Shown here one piece after another: positions 16,643-25,219 of a stretch of DNA of 64,000 nucleotides (positions within the stretch are counted from its first letter, which is position 1; every line of letters begins with the position of its first letter). The notes beneath the pieces were generated by a model. It saw nothing but the letters and a program-made list of their open reading frames with translations, ran no database searches and was not told the origin of the DNA. The stretch is from PBB1 sp965229345 (GTDB lineage: Bacteria; Pseudomonadota; Gammaproteobacteria; Burkholderiales; Burkholderiaceae_C). The stretch is from the NCBI GenBank assembly GCA_965229345.1, contig OZ245872.1, positions 3,348,001 to 3,412,000 on the forward strand. The letters run 5' to 3'. A program made the position numbers and the translations under genes.

Positions 16643-18535
16643 ATCAACAGCACCGCCACGAACCGGCAGCACCACAACGTGCCGGCCGAGTTGAAGCACC
16701 ATCGCCTGAAGGCCTGGGTCGACGAAATCGCTGCGCTGACCGACGCAGCCAGCATTCATTGGTGTGACGGCTCGCAGGCCGAATACGACCGGCTGTGCAA
16801 CCAACTGGTGGCCGCCGGGACGATGAAGAAGCTCAACCCCGAGCTGCGCCCTCGCAGCTTCCTGGCCACCAGCGACCCAAGCGATGTCGCCCGTGTCGAA
16901 GACCGCACCTACATCTGCAGCCCGCGCCAGGAAGACGCCGGCCCCACCAACAACTGGATGGCGCCCGCCGAGATGCGCGCGCTGCTGCAGACCGGTCGCC
17001 CTGACGGAACCCCCGCCCTGTTCCGCGGTGCCATGAAGGGCCGCACGCTGTATGTGGTGCCGTTCTCGATGGGCCCGCTGGGCTCGCACATCTCGCACAT
17101 CGGCGTCGAGCTGACCGACAGCCCGTATGTGGCGGTCAGCATGCGCACGATGACCCGCATGGGCCGGGCGGTGATCGACTTGCTGGGCAGCGACGGCGAT
17201 TTCGTGCCCTGCGTGCACACCGTCGGTGCGCCGCTGGAAGCCGGCCAGAAAGACGTGGCCTGGCCCTGCAACAAGACGAAGTACATCGTCCACTACCCCG
17301 AGACGCGCGAGATCTGGAGCTACGGCTCGGGCTACGGCGGCAACGCGCTGCTGGGCAAGAAATGCTTCGCGCTGCGCATCGCCTCCACGATGGGGCGCGA
17401 CCAGGGCTGGCTGGCCGAGCACATGCTGATCCTGGGCGTGACCAACCCGGCCGGCAAGAAGTACCACGTGGCTGCGGCCTTCCCGAGCGCCTGCGGCAAG
17501 ACCAACTTCTCGATGATGGTGCCGCCGGCGGGCTACACCGGCTGGAAGGTCACCACCATCGGCGACGACATCGCCTGGATCAAGCCCGGAGCCGACGGCC
17601 GCCTGTACGCGATCAACCCGGAAGCCGGCTACTTCGGCGTGGCGCCTGGCACCAACCACCAGACCAACCCGAACTGCATGGACTCGCTGAAGTCCGATGT
17701 GGTGTTCACCAACGTGGCACTGACCGACGACGGCGATGTGTGGTGGGAAGGCATGACCGACACCCCCCCGGCGCACCTGATCGACTGGCAAGGCCGTGAC
17801 TGGACGCCGGCGATCGCGAAGGACAACGCGGTGGACGGGAAGCCCCGGCCGGCAGCGCACCCGAACGCGCGCTTCACCGTGGCTGCAGGCAACAACCCGG
17901 TGCTCGACCCGGAATGGGACAACGCGGCCGGGGTCGCGATCGACGCGTTCATCTTCGGCGGCCGCCGCTCGACGACCGTGCCGCTGGTGACCCAGGCCCG
18001 CAGCTGGGTAGAAGGCGTCTACATGGCCGCCACCATGGGCAGCGAAACCACCGCGGCCGCAGCGGGCCAGCAGGGCGTTGTGCGGCGCGATCCGTTCGCG
18101 ATGCTGCCGTTTGCCGGCTACAACATGGCCGACCACTTCCAGCACTGGCTCGACATCGGCAGCAAGCTGTCGGCCAGCGGCGCGACGCTGCCGCAGATCT
18201 TCTGCGTCAACTGGTTCCGCAAGGGCGCCGATGGCAAATTTGCCTGGCCCGGTTACGGCGACAACATGCGTGCACTCGAATGGATGCTCGGCCGCGTCGA
18301 TGGCAAAGCGGGCGGCGAAGACAACGTGTTCGGCATCAGCCCACGCTACGACGACCTGCGCTGGGACGGCCTGAACTTCAGCCGCGAGCAGTTCGACACC
18401 GTCACCCACATCGACAAGGCCGCCTGGAAGCAGGAACTGGTCTTGCATGCAGAACTGTTCAAGCAGCTCGAATACCATCTGCCGAAGGAACTGCCGGCAA
18501 CGATGGCTCGCATCGAAGAACGCTTGGCAGTCTGA
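16643..18535 (+). CDS. pckG: Phosphoenolpyruvate carboxykinase (GTP)
   Basis: 630 residues if translation starts at the ATC codon at 16643. Converts oxaloacetate and GTP to PEP and CO2 in gluconeogenesis, in the cytoplasm. GTP-type signatures: the P-loop FPSACGKTNFSMM near 278-290, the metal site GDDIAWIKP, the substrate motif SYGSGYGGNALLGKKC and IFGGRRSTTVPLV. The start is unusual: AGGAGGT at 16633-16639 lies just before ATC AAC AGC, and the resulting MNSTATNRQHHNVPAEL fits the family N-terminus. The nearest canonical starts are a TTG at 16625, which lies upstream of the ribosome site, and a GTG at 16679 with none. A clean terminator follows the gene. Confidence 0.96.
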   Translation: MNSTATNRQHHNVPAELKHHRLKAWVDEIAALTDAASIHWCDGSQAEYDRLCNQLVAAGTMKKLNPELRPRSFLATSDPSDVARVEDRTYICSPRQEDAGPTNNWMAPAEMRALLQTGRPDGTPALFRGAMKGRTLYVVPFSMGPLGSHISHIGVELTDSPYVAVSMRTMTRMGRAVIDLLGSDGDFVPCVHTVGAPLEAGQKDVAWPCNKTKYIVHYPETREIWSYGSGYGGNALLGKKCFALRIASTMGRDQGWLAEHMLILGVTNPAGKKYHVAAAFPSACGKTNFSMMVPPAGYTGWKVTTIGDDIAWIKPGADGRLYAINPEAGYFGVAPGTNHQTNPNCMDSLKSDVVFTNVALTDDGDVWWEGMTDTPPAHLIDWQGRDWTPAIAKDNAVDGKPRPAAHPNARFTVAAGNNPVLDPEWDNAAGVAIDAFIFGGRRSTTVPLVTQARSWVEGVYMAATMGSETTAAAAGQQGVVRRDPFAMLPFAGYNMADHFQHWLDIGSKLSASGATLPQIFCVNWFRKGADGKFAWPGYGDNMRALEWMLGRVDGKAGGEDNVFGISPRYDDLRWDGLNFSREQFDTVTHIDKAAWKQELVLHAELFKQLEYHLPKELPATMARIEERLAV

Positions 18536-18556
18536 CCACTGCTGGATCATTCGACG

Positions 18557-18587
18557 GGGCTGCGACGGTGTCGCAGCCCATTTTTTT
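18557..18587 (+). terminator. Rho-independent terminator after pckG
   Basis: Perfect 10-bp stem GGGCTGCGAC (18557-18566) / GTCGCAGCCC (18570-18579), three-base loop, then A and seven T residues. It separates pckG from the ParA-like gene. Confidence 0.95.
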
Positions 18588-18612
18588 GTCTTTCCCTCTT
18601 CAAGGACCTGGC

Positions 18613-19308
18613 ATGGCCCACATTCATTTCATCGGTGGCGAAAAAGGCGGCGTCGGCAAGTCGCTGGTGTCGCGCCTCGTCGCGCAGTACCTGATCGACA
18701 AGGAACTGCCCTTCCTCGGCTTCGACACCGACCGCTCGCACGGTGCGCTGCTGCGCTTCTACGCCGGCTTTGCGTCGCCGGTGCTGGTCGACCGCTACGA
18801 GGCACTCGACTCGATCATCGAGGCGGCCATCGAGCAACCCGAACGCCGCATCCTGGTCGACCTGGCCGCGCAGACGCACGATCCGCTGGTGAAATGGATG
18901 GACGAATCGGGCGTGCTCGACATGGCCGCCGAATCGGGCTTCACCATCACCTACTGGCATGTGATGGATTCAGGCCGCGACTCGGTCGACCTGCTGAAGA
19001 AGCTGCTCGACCGCTTCGGCGCGCGGCTGAACTACGTGCTGGTGCGCAACCAGATGCGTGGCGACGACTTCGGCATGCTGGAGCAATCCGGCGAGCAGGA
19101 CCGCGCTCTCGGCTTCGGCGCCCATGTGGTGTCGATCAAGCACTTGAGCGACAGCATCATCCAGAAGATCGATGCGTCGAGCAGCAGCTTCTGGGCGGCG
19201 CAGCACGATGCCGACAAGTCGCGCACCGGCCTGGGCATGATGGACCGCCAGCGCCTGAAGATGTGGCTGCGCGACGCCTACCAGCAGATCGACACCGCCC
19301 CAGTCTGA
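18613..19308 (+). CDS. ParA/MinD-like P-loop ATPase, stand-alone
   Basis: 231 residues from ATG 18613. The deviant Walker A motif HFIGGEKGGVGKSLVSRLVA (residues 4-23) is that of the ParA/MinD/CobQ superfamily, with LGFDTDRSHGALLRFY as the switch region and RRILVDLAAQTHDPLVKWMD as Walker B. No parB or parS-like sequence is adjacent, and it lacks a membrane-targeting helix of MinD type. Similar lone ATPases occur in Burkholderiales chromosomes with unknown roles. It lies between the pckG terminator and a sigma-54 promoter, so it is probably a single-gene unit. Confidence 0.87.
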   Translation: MAHIHFIGGEKGGVGKSLVSRLVAQYLIDKELPFLGFDTDRSHGALLRFYAGFASPVLVDRYEALDSIIEAAIEQPERRILVDLAAQTHDPLVKWMDESGVLDMAAESGFTITYWHVMDSGRDSVDLLKKLLDRFGARLNYVLVRNQMRGDDFGMLEQSGEQDRALGFGAHVVSIKHLSDSIIQKIDASSSSFWAAQHDADKSRTGLGMMDRQRLKMWLRDAYQQIDTAPV

Positions 19309-19424
19309 GGTGCGGCAGCGATGGCAGTGGCGGTGGAAGCGTGCTGTCGTACTGTCGAGGAATTTGACAACCGCAAGTCGCGCACCCACGAGCGCTGATC
19401 GGGCCCCGAGGGCTGGAGTGGTAA

Positions 19425-19440
19425 TGGCATGTCACTTGCG
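19425..19440 (+). promoter_or_regulatory. Sigma-54 (-24/-12) promoter for the PEP-CTERM gene
   Basis: TGGCATGTCACTTGCG carries GG and GC exactly ten bases apart, with TGGCA and TTGC at the -24 and -12 elements, close to the consensus. It lies 46 bases before the ATG of the PEP-CTERM gene, leaving room for a start at about 19451. PEP-CTERM genes in other species are often linked to PrsK/PrsR, a sigma-54-dependent regulator pair. Confidence 0.8.
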
Positions 19441-19485
19441 TGGTACGTTGCAACGTCTGTCTGATCTCCTCTTTGGGAGCCCTCT

Positions 19486-20034
19486 ATGAAAGTCATCCTC
19501 GCTGCCGTCCTGAGTTTGGGTCTGTTCACATCGGTCCAGGCCACTCCCGTCACCATGGAATTCAGCGCATCGGGGTTTCAGAACGCCGGCACGCAGTACC
19601 CAGGGTTTGCAGGCCCGATCCAGGGCAGTCTTTCGTGGACCGACACCGTGCCCGGTGGACCGGTCGATGTACTGACGTCGATCAATCTCACCATCGCTGG
19701 CCACAGCTACAGCCTGGCCGAGGTGGGTATCGCCAGCCAGTCGACGACTCAGACGGCCATCGGCGCTGCGGGCAACGGCTTCAACGCCGTGGTGGGCAGC
19801 GGAGTCTTCGACGACTTTCTCATCGTCTTTGACCGGGTCACGCCAACCTTGCAGAACTTTGCCTACAGCATCCAGGGCAAGACAAACGCCATCTGGTGGA
19901 CCCCCACCACAATGAGCGCGCGCTACGTGACACAGCAAGTCCCTGAACCCGCGACGGTGGTGCTTGCGCTGACGGCCCTGGGCCTCATGGTCGCCAGCAC
20001 ACGTCGCGCTGGGAACAGGGTGGCTCTTTCCTGA
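19486..20034 (+). CDS. PEP-CTERM sorting-domain protein
   Basis: 182 residues, GGGAG at 19475-19479 before ATG 19486. Signal peptide at 1-19 (MKVILAAVLSLGLFTSVQA), then a beta-rich body of about 130 residues (TMEFSASGFQNAGTQYPGF, GSLSWTDTVPGG, INLTIAGHSYSLAEVGIA). The C-terminal tail from about 152 reads VPEPATVVLALTALGLMVAS followed by TRRAGNRVALS: a PEP motif, a membrane segment and a basic end, as exosortase substrates have. The tail after the hydrophobic stretch is slightly long. The body is not assigned to a named family. Expression is probably sigma-54 dependent (promoter at 19425-19440). Confidence 0.92.
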   Translation: MKVILAAVLSLGLFTSVQATPVTMEFSASGFQNAGTQYPGFAGPIQGSLSWTDTVPGGPVDVLTSINLTIAGHSYSLAEVGIASQSTTQTAIGAAGNGFNAVVGSGVFDDFLIVFDRVTPTLQNFAYSIQGKTNAIWWTPTTMSARYVTQQVPEPATVVLALTALGLMVASTRRAGNRVALS

Positions 20035-20043
20035 CACCGGTCA

Positions 20044-20079
20044 CGCCGCACCCCGAACAGGCGTGAATTCGGGGCGGCG
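20044..20079. terminator. Hairpin between convergent genes, possible terminator
   Basis: CGCCG-C-ACCCCGAA (20044-20057) pairs with TTCGGGGCGGCG (20068-20079) with one or two bulged bases, ten-base loop. No T tract follows on the plus strand. It lies in the 117-base gap between convergent genes and could serve either, but a role is not certain. Confidence 0.4.
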
Positions 20080-20151
20080 AGATCGGGACAAGCGCTATCC
20101 CTTCGGGATCGGCAAGCGGCGTTCAAGGCAGCGAACGGACGTCAACCCAAC

Positions 20152-22092
20152 CTAGTTCCCGTTGCGCGGATCAGGTCGATCGCCGCGGTTGTTGTCGCGG
20201 CCGCCATCACGGCCGTTGTCTCGGTTGTTATCACGGTTGCCGCGATCGGGGCGATCCGGCCGGTCGCCACGGTCATTGCGCGCAGCACCGCCATACCGTC
20301 CGTCGCCCGAGCGGTCCATCGGCTGACGGACCTCCTCGTTCACACGGCCGCGCCGATCGTCGTCACGCGGCGCGGGGCGAGGCGCAGGCGGTGCGAGCAC
20401 CGGTGGGGCGGCCGGAGCCACCGGGGCCGCAGGCGCCGTCGGGCGGACATCACGATCGCGATCCGGGCGGCGTGGATCGTCGCGCGACGGGCGGCCTCGC
20501 TCCTGTCCACCCTCGCCGTTGTTCACGATGGCGGGTGCCGCAGGAAACGGGGTCGACGGCCTGACGATAGGCTCCGGGCGGCCAGGCTGGTCGCGCGGCG
20601 GCGCCGTGGCCGGCGCGGCCTGGGCCGGTGCGGTGACGCCATCGCGACGCCGGTCGTCCCGACCGCCTCTGTCGCCTCTGTCGCCTCTGTCGCCTCGGTC
20701 ACCTCGGTCATTGCGATCGTTGCGGTCGTCAGGACGCCCAAGATCGCGGCGGTCGGGCCTCGCATCGCCGGGCCGGCCCTCGAACCGAGGCGGGGGGTTG
20801 GCCCCGCGATCGAACCCGCCCCGATCGGTGCGCGGCTGCGGCGGCGCATAGACCGGTGGTCGGTCGTCGCGGTCGCGGCCATGGCCACGGTCGCGATCCC
20901 GAGGCTGCGGCCGGCTCCACTCGCGTTCATAGCGCGGGTTGCTGCGGTAGGTCGGCACATAACGGTCGCGCGGGCTCAGCGGGTACCAGTTGCGCCTGCC
21001 ACCCCCACCGATCGAGATGTCGATGGTGACGCCGGGGCGATAGACCGGCGGGCCACCGACCCAGCCGACCAGTGCCGGGGAGTAGACCGGCCGAGCCACA
21101 TAGCGGCCAGGCGACCAGGCCCAGTACGGCCCGCGCTGCACCCAGCGACCATAGTGGAACGGTGCGAAACCCCAGGGCGCGACATCGACCCAGGTCCAGC
21201 CCCAGGGTTGAACCCAGGCCCAGCGGCCAGTCGTGTAGGGCGCCCAGCCGGGGGCCACGCCGCCAGGTATCCACAGCGGCCCGTACTCGGGGTCTTCTTC
21301 CCAGCGGCCGTAGCGGTCGAGTTCTTCGGCGCCGGTCATCTCGGGCGACACGTAGCGCTGCGAAATCGAGGCCTCGCGATCGATGCGGTCGCGCTCGTTG
21401 TTCCAGGCCGCGAAGGCATCGCGCTTGGGCTCGACGATGGCGTACTGCGCTCGGCCGTTGCCATCGAACAGGAACTCGGCGCGCTGACCCGTCTCGACGG
21501 TCAATGCCTGCTGCTGGCCTTCGTAGAAGAGCTGGCCGCTCAGCGCGGTGGCCTGGGTTCGGCTGCCGATGCGGTCGAAACGGTAGATGCCCGGCCGGTC
21601 GGTGCGAAAGCGACCTTCTGCCGTGGCCAGCACGAATTGCTGCGCCCACTCGCTGTCGCGCAATTGCACCTGCGAGGCACCGCGATGCAGTTGCAGCTCG
21701 AGGCTGTCGTCATCGAGGTTCAGCACCTCGAGTTCGGTGTCGCCATCAAGGCGCACCACGGTCGAGCCGACACGCACCTCGGCGCGCGCCGAGCGGTCGG
21801 TGGACAGGCGGTCGCCGGTGGTCAGCGGCCGGTTGCGCTCGGCACTCACCCACTCGCGCTGCTCGGGGCTGTACAGCCAGACCTGGCCCACCACTTCGGA
21901 CAGGCGCCCCGCGCGGCTGGGGGCTGTGCCCTGGGCGCCATCGGGCGTGGACACGGCGTAGCCAGGGTTGCCACCGACCGGTTGCGCGGAGATGGGGGCG
22001 CACGCTGCGAGCAAAGCGGCGCACAGCGCGGCGACCGAAGCAGGAACGGCCGACAACGTCGCTGGCTTGCGGGGTGAGGAATGGATGGTCAT
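20152..22092 (-). CDS. FecR-like/DUF6600-type lipoprotein with Arg/Asp-rich tail
   Basis: 646 residues. Lipobox LLAAC near residues 27-31 after a hydrophobic signal. Residues about 62-190 look like a FecR-type domain (GRLSEVVGQVWLYSPEQREW, GDRLSTDRSARAEVRVGSTV, LQLHRGASQVQLRDSEW). Residues about 255-360 are the Trp/Tyr/Pro-rich DUF6600 signature (YGRWEEDPEYGPLWIPGGVA, YTTGRWAWVQPWGWTWVDVA). The last 270 residues are low-complexity Arg/Asp/Pro/Gly, including five DRG units coded by a 9-bp repeat at 20665-20709. The tail is probably disordered and highly charged. Function unknown; it likely acts at the periplasmic face of a membrane. It is transcribed away from def. Confidence 0.88.
   Translation of the reverse strand: MTIHSSPRKPATLSAVPASVAALCAALLAACAPISAQPVGGNPGYAVSTPDGAQGTAPSRAGRLSEVVGQVWLYSPEQREWVSAERNRPLTTGDRLSTDRSARAEVRVGSTVVRLDGDTELEVLNLDDDSLELQLHRGASQVQLRDSEWAQQFVLATAEGRFRTDRPGIYRFDRIGSRTQATALSGQLFYEGQQQALTVETGQRAEFLFDGNGRAQYAIVEPKRDAFAAWNNERDRIDREASISQRYVSPEMTGAEELDRYGRWEEDPEYGPLWIPGGVAPGWAPYTTGRWAWVQPWGWTWVDVAPWGFAPFHYGRWVQRGPYWAWSPGRYVARPVYSPALVGWVGGPPVYRPGVTIDISIGGGGRRNWYPLSPRDRYVPTYRSNPRYEREWSRPQPRDRDRGHGRDRDDRPPVYAPPQPRTDRGGFDRGANPPPRFEGRPGDARPDRRDLGRPDDRNDRNDRGDRGDRGDRGDRGGRDDRRRDGVTAPAQAAPATAPPRDQPGRPEPIVRPSTPFPAAPAIVNNGEGGQERGRPSRDDPRRPDRDRDVRPTAPAAPVAPAAPPVLAPPAPRPAPRDDDRRGRVNEEVRQPMDRSGDGRYGGAARNDRGDRPDRPDRGNRDNNRDNGRDGGRDNNRGDRPDPRNGN
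20665..20709. repeat. Five tandem 9-bp units coding (DRG)5
   Basis: Three identical GCCTCTGTC units (20665-20691) are followed by GCCTCGGTC and ACCTCGGTC. On the minus strand each codes Asp-Arg-Gly. Likely to vary in copy number by slippage without breaking the frame. Confidence 0.85.
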
Positions 22093-22174
22093 GGCCCCTC
22101 AACGCAGGATCGGCAGGCTGCGCCGACACGAGCTGGCGCCTGCAACACAGCTTTACACGTTGCGCACCGGTTGC

Positions 22175-22711
22175 TCAATCGTCGCCGTGGTCGGCCAGAT
22201 CGGGAAACAACACGTCGGTGTAGCCGAAGCGCCGGTGATCGCGCATCCGCATCGGGTACAGCACGCCCAGCAGGTGATCGCATTCGTGCTGAACGACGCG
22301 CGCGTGAAAGCCGGTCGCTTCGCGCTCGATGGCCTCACCACGCGGATCGAAGCCGCTGTAACGGATGTGCGCCGCCCGGGGCACCACACCGCGCAGACCG
22401 GGCACCGACAGGCAGCCCTCCCAGCCCTCCTCTTCTGCATCACCGAGATGCACGATCTTCGGGTTGACCAGCACCGTCTGCGGCACCGCCTCGGCATCCG
22501 GGTAGCGGGTGTTGTGCTCGAAGCCGAAGATCACCACCGCCAGATCGACGCCGATCTGTGGCGCTGCCAGCCCTGCCCCGTTGGCTGCGTGCATGGTGTC
22601 GAACAAGTCGGTGACCAGCGCGTCGAGCTCCCGCGTGTTGAAGGCCGTCACCGGCTGCGCGATCCGCCACAGACGTGGATCACCCATCTTCAGAATGTCG
22701 CGCACGGCCAT
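22175..22711 (-). CDS. def: Peptide deformylase
   Basis: 178 residues, the normal length. Removes the formyl group from N-terminal methionine of new proteins, using a metal held by Cys and two His. All three signature motifs are intact: GAGLAAPQIG (about 46-55), EGCLSVPGLRG (about 98-108, metal Cys) and QHECDHLLGVLYP (about 140-152, HExxH). The SD GGAGACAACG precedes the ATG at 22711. It is divergent from miaA with only 27-99 bases between starts depending on the miaA start. Confidence 0.96.
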   Translation of the reverse strand: MAVRDILKMGDPRLWRIAQPVTAFNTRELDALVTDLFDTMHAANGAGLAAPQIGVDLAVVIFGFEHNTRYPDAEAVPQTVLVNPKIVHLGDAEEEGWEGCLSVPGLRGVVPRAAHIRYSGFDPRGEAIEREATGFHARVVQHECDHLLGVLYPMRMRDHRRFGYTDVLFPDLADHGDD

Positions 22712-22741
22712 CGTTGTCTCCGCAGTCAGTCAGCCGCCATG

Positions 22742-23797
22742 ATGAACCTGTCTGCGCGTGATGGCCAACCCTCCGCGGCTGACGACCCGCCCGTGATCGA
22801 CAATCGAGGGGTGAACGACACTGCGGCGGCACCCAACGGATTGACAGGCGTGCTGTGCCTGGCGGGCGCCACCGCCAGCGGCAAGACCGCAGCGGCACTG
22901 GCGATTGCGCAGGCGCTCGCCAGCCAGCAGCCACCGCGGCCGGTCGAGATCGTCAGCGTCGATTCGGCGCTGGTCTACCGGGGCATGGACATCGGCACCG
23001 CCAAGCCCACCGCGGCGGAGCGCGCCGCCGTGCCGCACCACCTGATCGACCTGATCGATCCCAGCGAGGCCTATTCGGCCGCCCGCTTCGTGGGCGATGC
23101 ACAACGGCTGATCGCCGAGATTCGCGCCCGCGGCCACCTGCCCCTGCTGGTGGGCGGCACGATGCTGTACTTCAAGGCCCTGTTCGAAGGCCTCGATGCC
23201 ATGCCCGCAGCGGACCGCGCAGTGCGCGCCGCCCTCGACGAGCAGTGCGAGCGCGAAGGGCTGCATGCGCTGTACCGCGAGCTGCAGCGCGTCGACCCGG
23301 TCACTGCCGCACGCTTGCCGCCGGGCGACCGGCAACGCATTCAGCGCGCGCTGGAAGTGCAGCGGGTGAGCGGCCTGCCGTTGTCGTCGTTCCATCACAC
23401 CAAGGCCACGGTCCAGACGCCACCGCTGATCTCGCTGGAGCCCGCCGACCGTGCCTGGCTGCATGCGCGCATCGAAGCACGCTTCATGCACATGCTGGAG
23501 GCTGGCCTGGTGGATGAAGTGCATGCGCTGATGCAGCGGCGCGATCTGCACCCCGACCTGCCCTCGATGCGCTGCGTGGGCTACCGGCAGACCTGGGAAG
23601 CGCTGGAAGCAGGCGACCTGAGCGAGCTGCCCGAACGCGGCATCGCCGCCACCCGGCAGCTGGCCAAACGGCAGCTGACCTGGCTGCGCGGCATGCCGCA
23701 GCGCACGGTGGTGGCCTGCGATGCACCTGACGCGCAAGCCCAGGTGGTGGCCACCGCCTTGACGATGGCCGACACGCTGATCGCGCCGCCCGCCTGA
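22742..23797 (+). CDS. miaA: tRNA dimethylallyltransferase
   Basis: Adds the dimethylallyl group to A37 of tRNAs reading UNN codons. 351 residues from ATG 22742 (a second ATG sits at 22739). P-loop CLAGATASGKTAAALAIA, DSALVYRGMDIGTAKPTAAE, HHLIDLIDPSEAYSAARF, LLVGGTMLYFKALFEGLD and RCVGYRQTWEALE are all typical. The conserved part begins near NGLTGVLCLAG, so the first 24-34 residues are unusual; a GTG at 22811 would give 328 residues, nearer the usual length, and would leave 99 bases for divergent promoters with def. The start is therefore uncertain. Confidence 0.95.
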   Translation: MNLSARDGQPSAADDPPVIDNRGVNDTAAAPNGLTGVLCLAGATASGKTAAALAIAQALASQQPPRPVEIVSVDSALVYRGMDIGTAKPTAAERAAVPHHLIDLIDPSEAYSAARFVGDAQRLIAEIRARGHLPLLVGGTMLYFKALFEGLDAMPAADRAVRAALDEQCEREGLHALYRELQRVDPVTAARLPPGDRQRIQRALEVQRVSGLPLSSFHHTKATVQTPPLISLEPADRAWLHARIEARFMHMLEAGLVDEVHALMQRRDLHPDLPSMRCVGYRQTWEALEAGDLSELPERGIAATRQLAKRQLTWLRGMPQRTVVACDAPDAQAQVVATALTMADTLIAPPA

Positions 23798-23815
23798 GCC
23801 GGCGGCCTGCGACCG

Positions 23816-24391
23816 TCAGCGCGCAGGCGCCTTCGCACTCGGTACCGCGACGATCACCCGAACCACGGTGGTCGGCCCGCCCGACGTACCCAGCGATCCG
23901 ATCGCCACCTTCGAGGCCTGTGCGCCCTGGCCCACCAGGTGGTCACGCACGCTGTGGGCCCGCTGGGTGGCCAGCGCCGCGTCCTTGCTCGTCGGATCGC
24001 CCGGCGCGGCGACGAGCCAGTTGCCGCCACGCGTGGCGGGGCTGGCCGCCAGCCGATCGAGCAGCGCCGCCAGCGGCGGCTTGACCACGGCGCGGGCCGG
24101 CTCGAAGCAAAAACGCAGCGGCACCTCGGCGCGCAGGCTGCCATCGCGATCCATGGCCAGCGTCACCGGGGTGCCGTCGAACAGCTCGGCCAGGCGCTGC
24201 CGCTCCTGCGCCAGCGTGGGTGGGATCGACGCGGCGCCACTCGACGGCCGAGGCGGTGGGCTGGCGCAGGCTGCGACCAGGGCCACCAGGCCCAGCGCGG
24301 CGAGGCGCATCAAGCCGCGCCGAAACGACTCGCGCGTGGGGCGGCCAGCGCGATCGGGGAGAGTCATCGGATGCCGGTGCATGCGATTCAC
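23816..24391 (-). CDS. OmpA-like domain lipoprotein
   Basis: 191 residues from the first ATG; an internal ATG (MTLPDRAGRP) may be the true start. Hydrophobic LMRLAALGLVALVAACAS at about 27-44 ends in a lipobox (VAAC). The mature C-terminal half resembles an OmpA/MotB-type peptidoglycan-binding domain: VPLRFCFEPARAVVKPPLAALLDRLA, and AALATQRAHSVRDHLVGQGAQASKV with the ordered Arg-x-x-x-Val helix of that fold, though the conserved Asp and Arg ligands are not both obvious. Probably an outer-membrane lipoprotein touching peptidoglycan. It converges with miaA, whose stop is 18 bases away. Confidence 0.8.
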   Translation of the reverse strand: MNRMHRHPMTLPDRAGRPTRESFRRGLMRLAALGLVALVAACASPPPRPSSGAASIPPTLAQERQRLAELFDGTPVTLAMDRDGSLRAEVPLRFCFEPARAVVKPPLAALLDRLAASPATRGGNWLVAAPGDPTSKDAALATQRAHSVRDHLVGQGAQASKVAIGSLGTSGGPTTVVRVIVAVPSAKAPAR

Positions 24392-24516
24392 TCTATCTCG
24401 GCGCGCGCCTGCTCCCGATTCGCGATGGCGACAAGGCGTAACGGCGGCTGCGCTTCAAGGGCATGCGCGCACCACCGCGTCGTCAGCCGTCGCTGCGCCG
24501 ACAATCGCGCCGCGTC

Positions 24517-25215
<699 letters not shown>

Positions 25216-25219
25216 GTGC

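Noticed and set aside
16105..18550. Minus-strand frame covering pckG
   Set aside because: Antisense shadow; the plus strand encodes complete PEP carboxykinase.
20881..22223. Long plus-strand frames opposite the FecR/DUF6600 gene
   Set aside because: Antisense shadows with no recognisable motifs; the minus-strand protein has a lipobox and clear domains.
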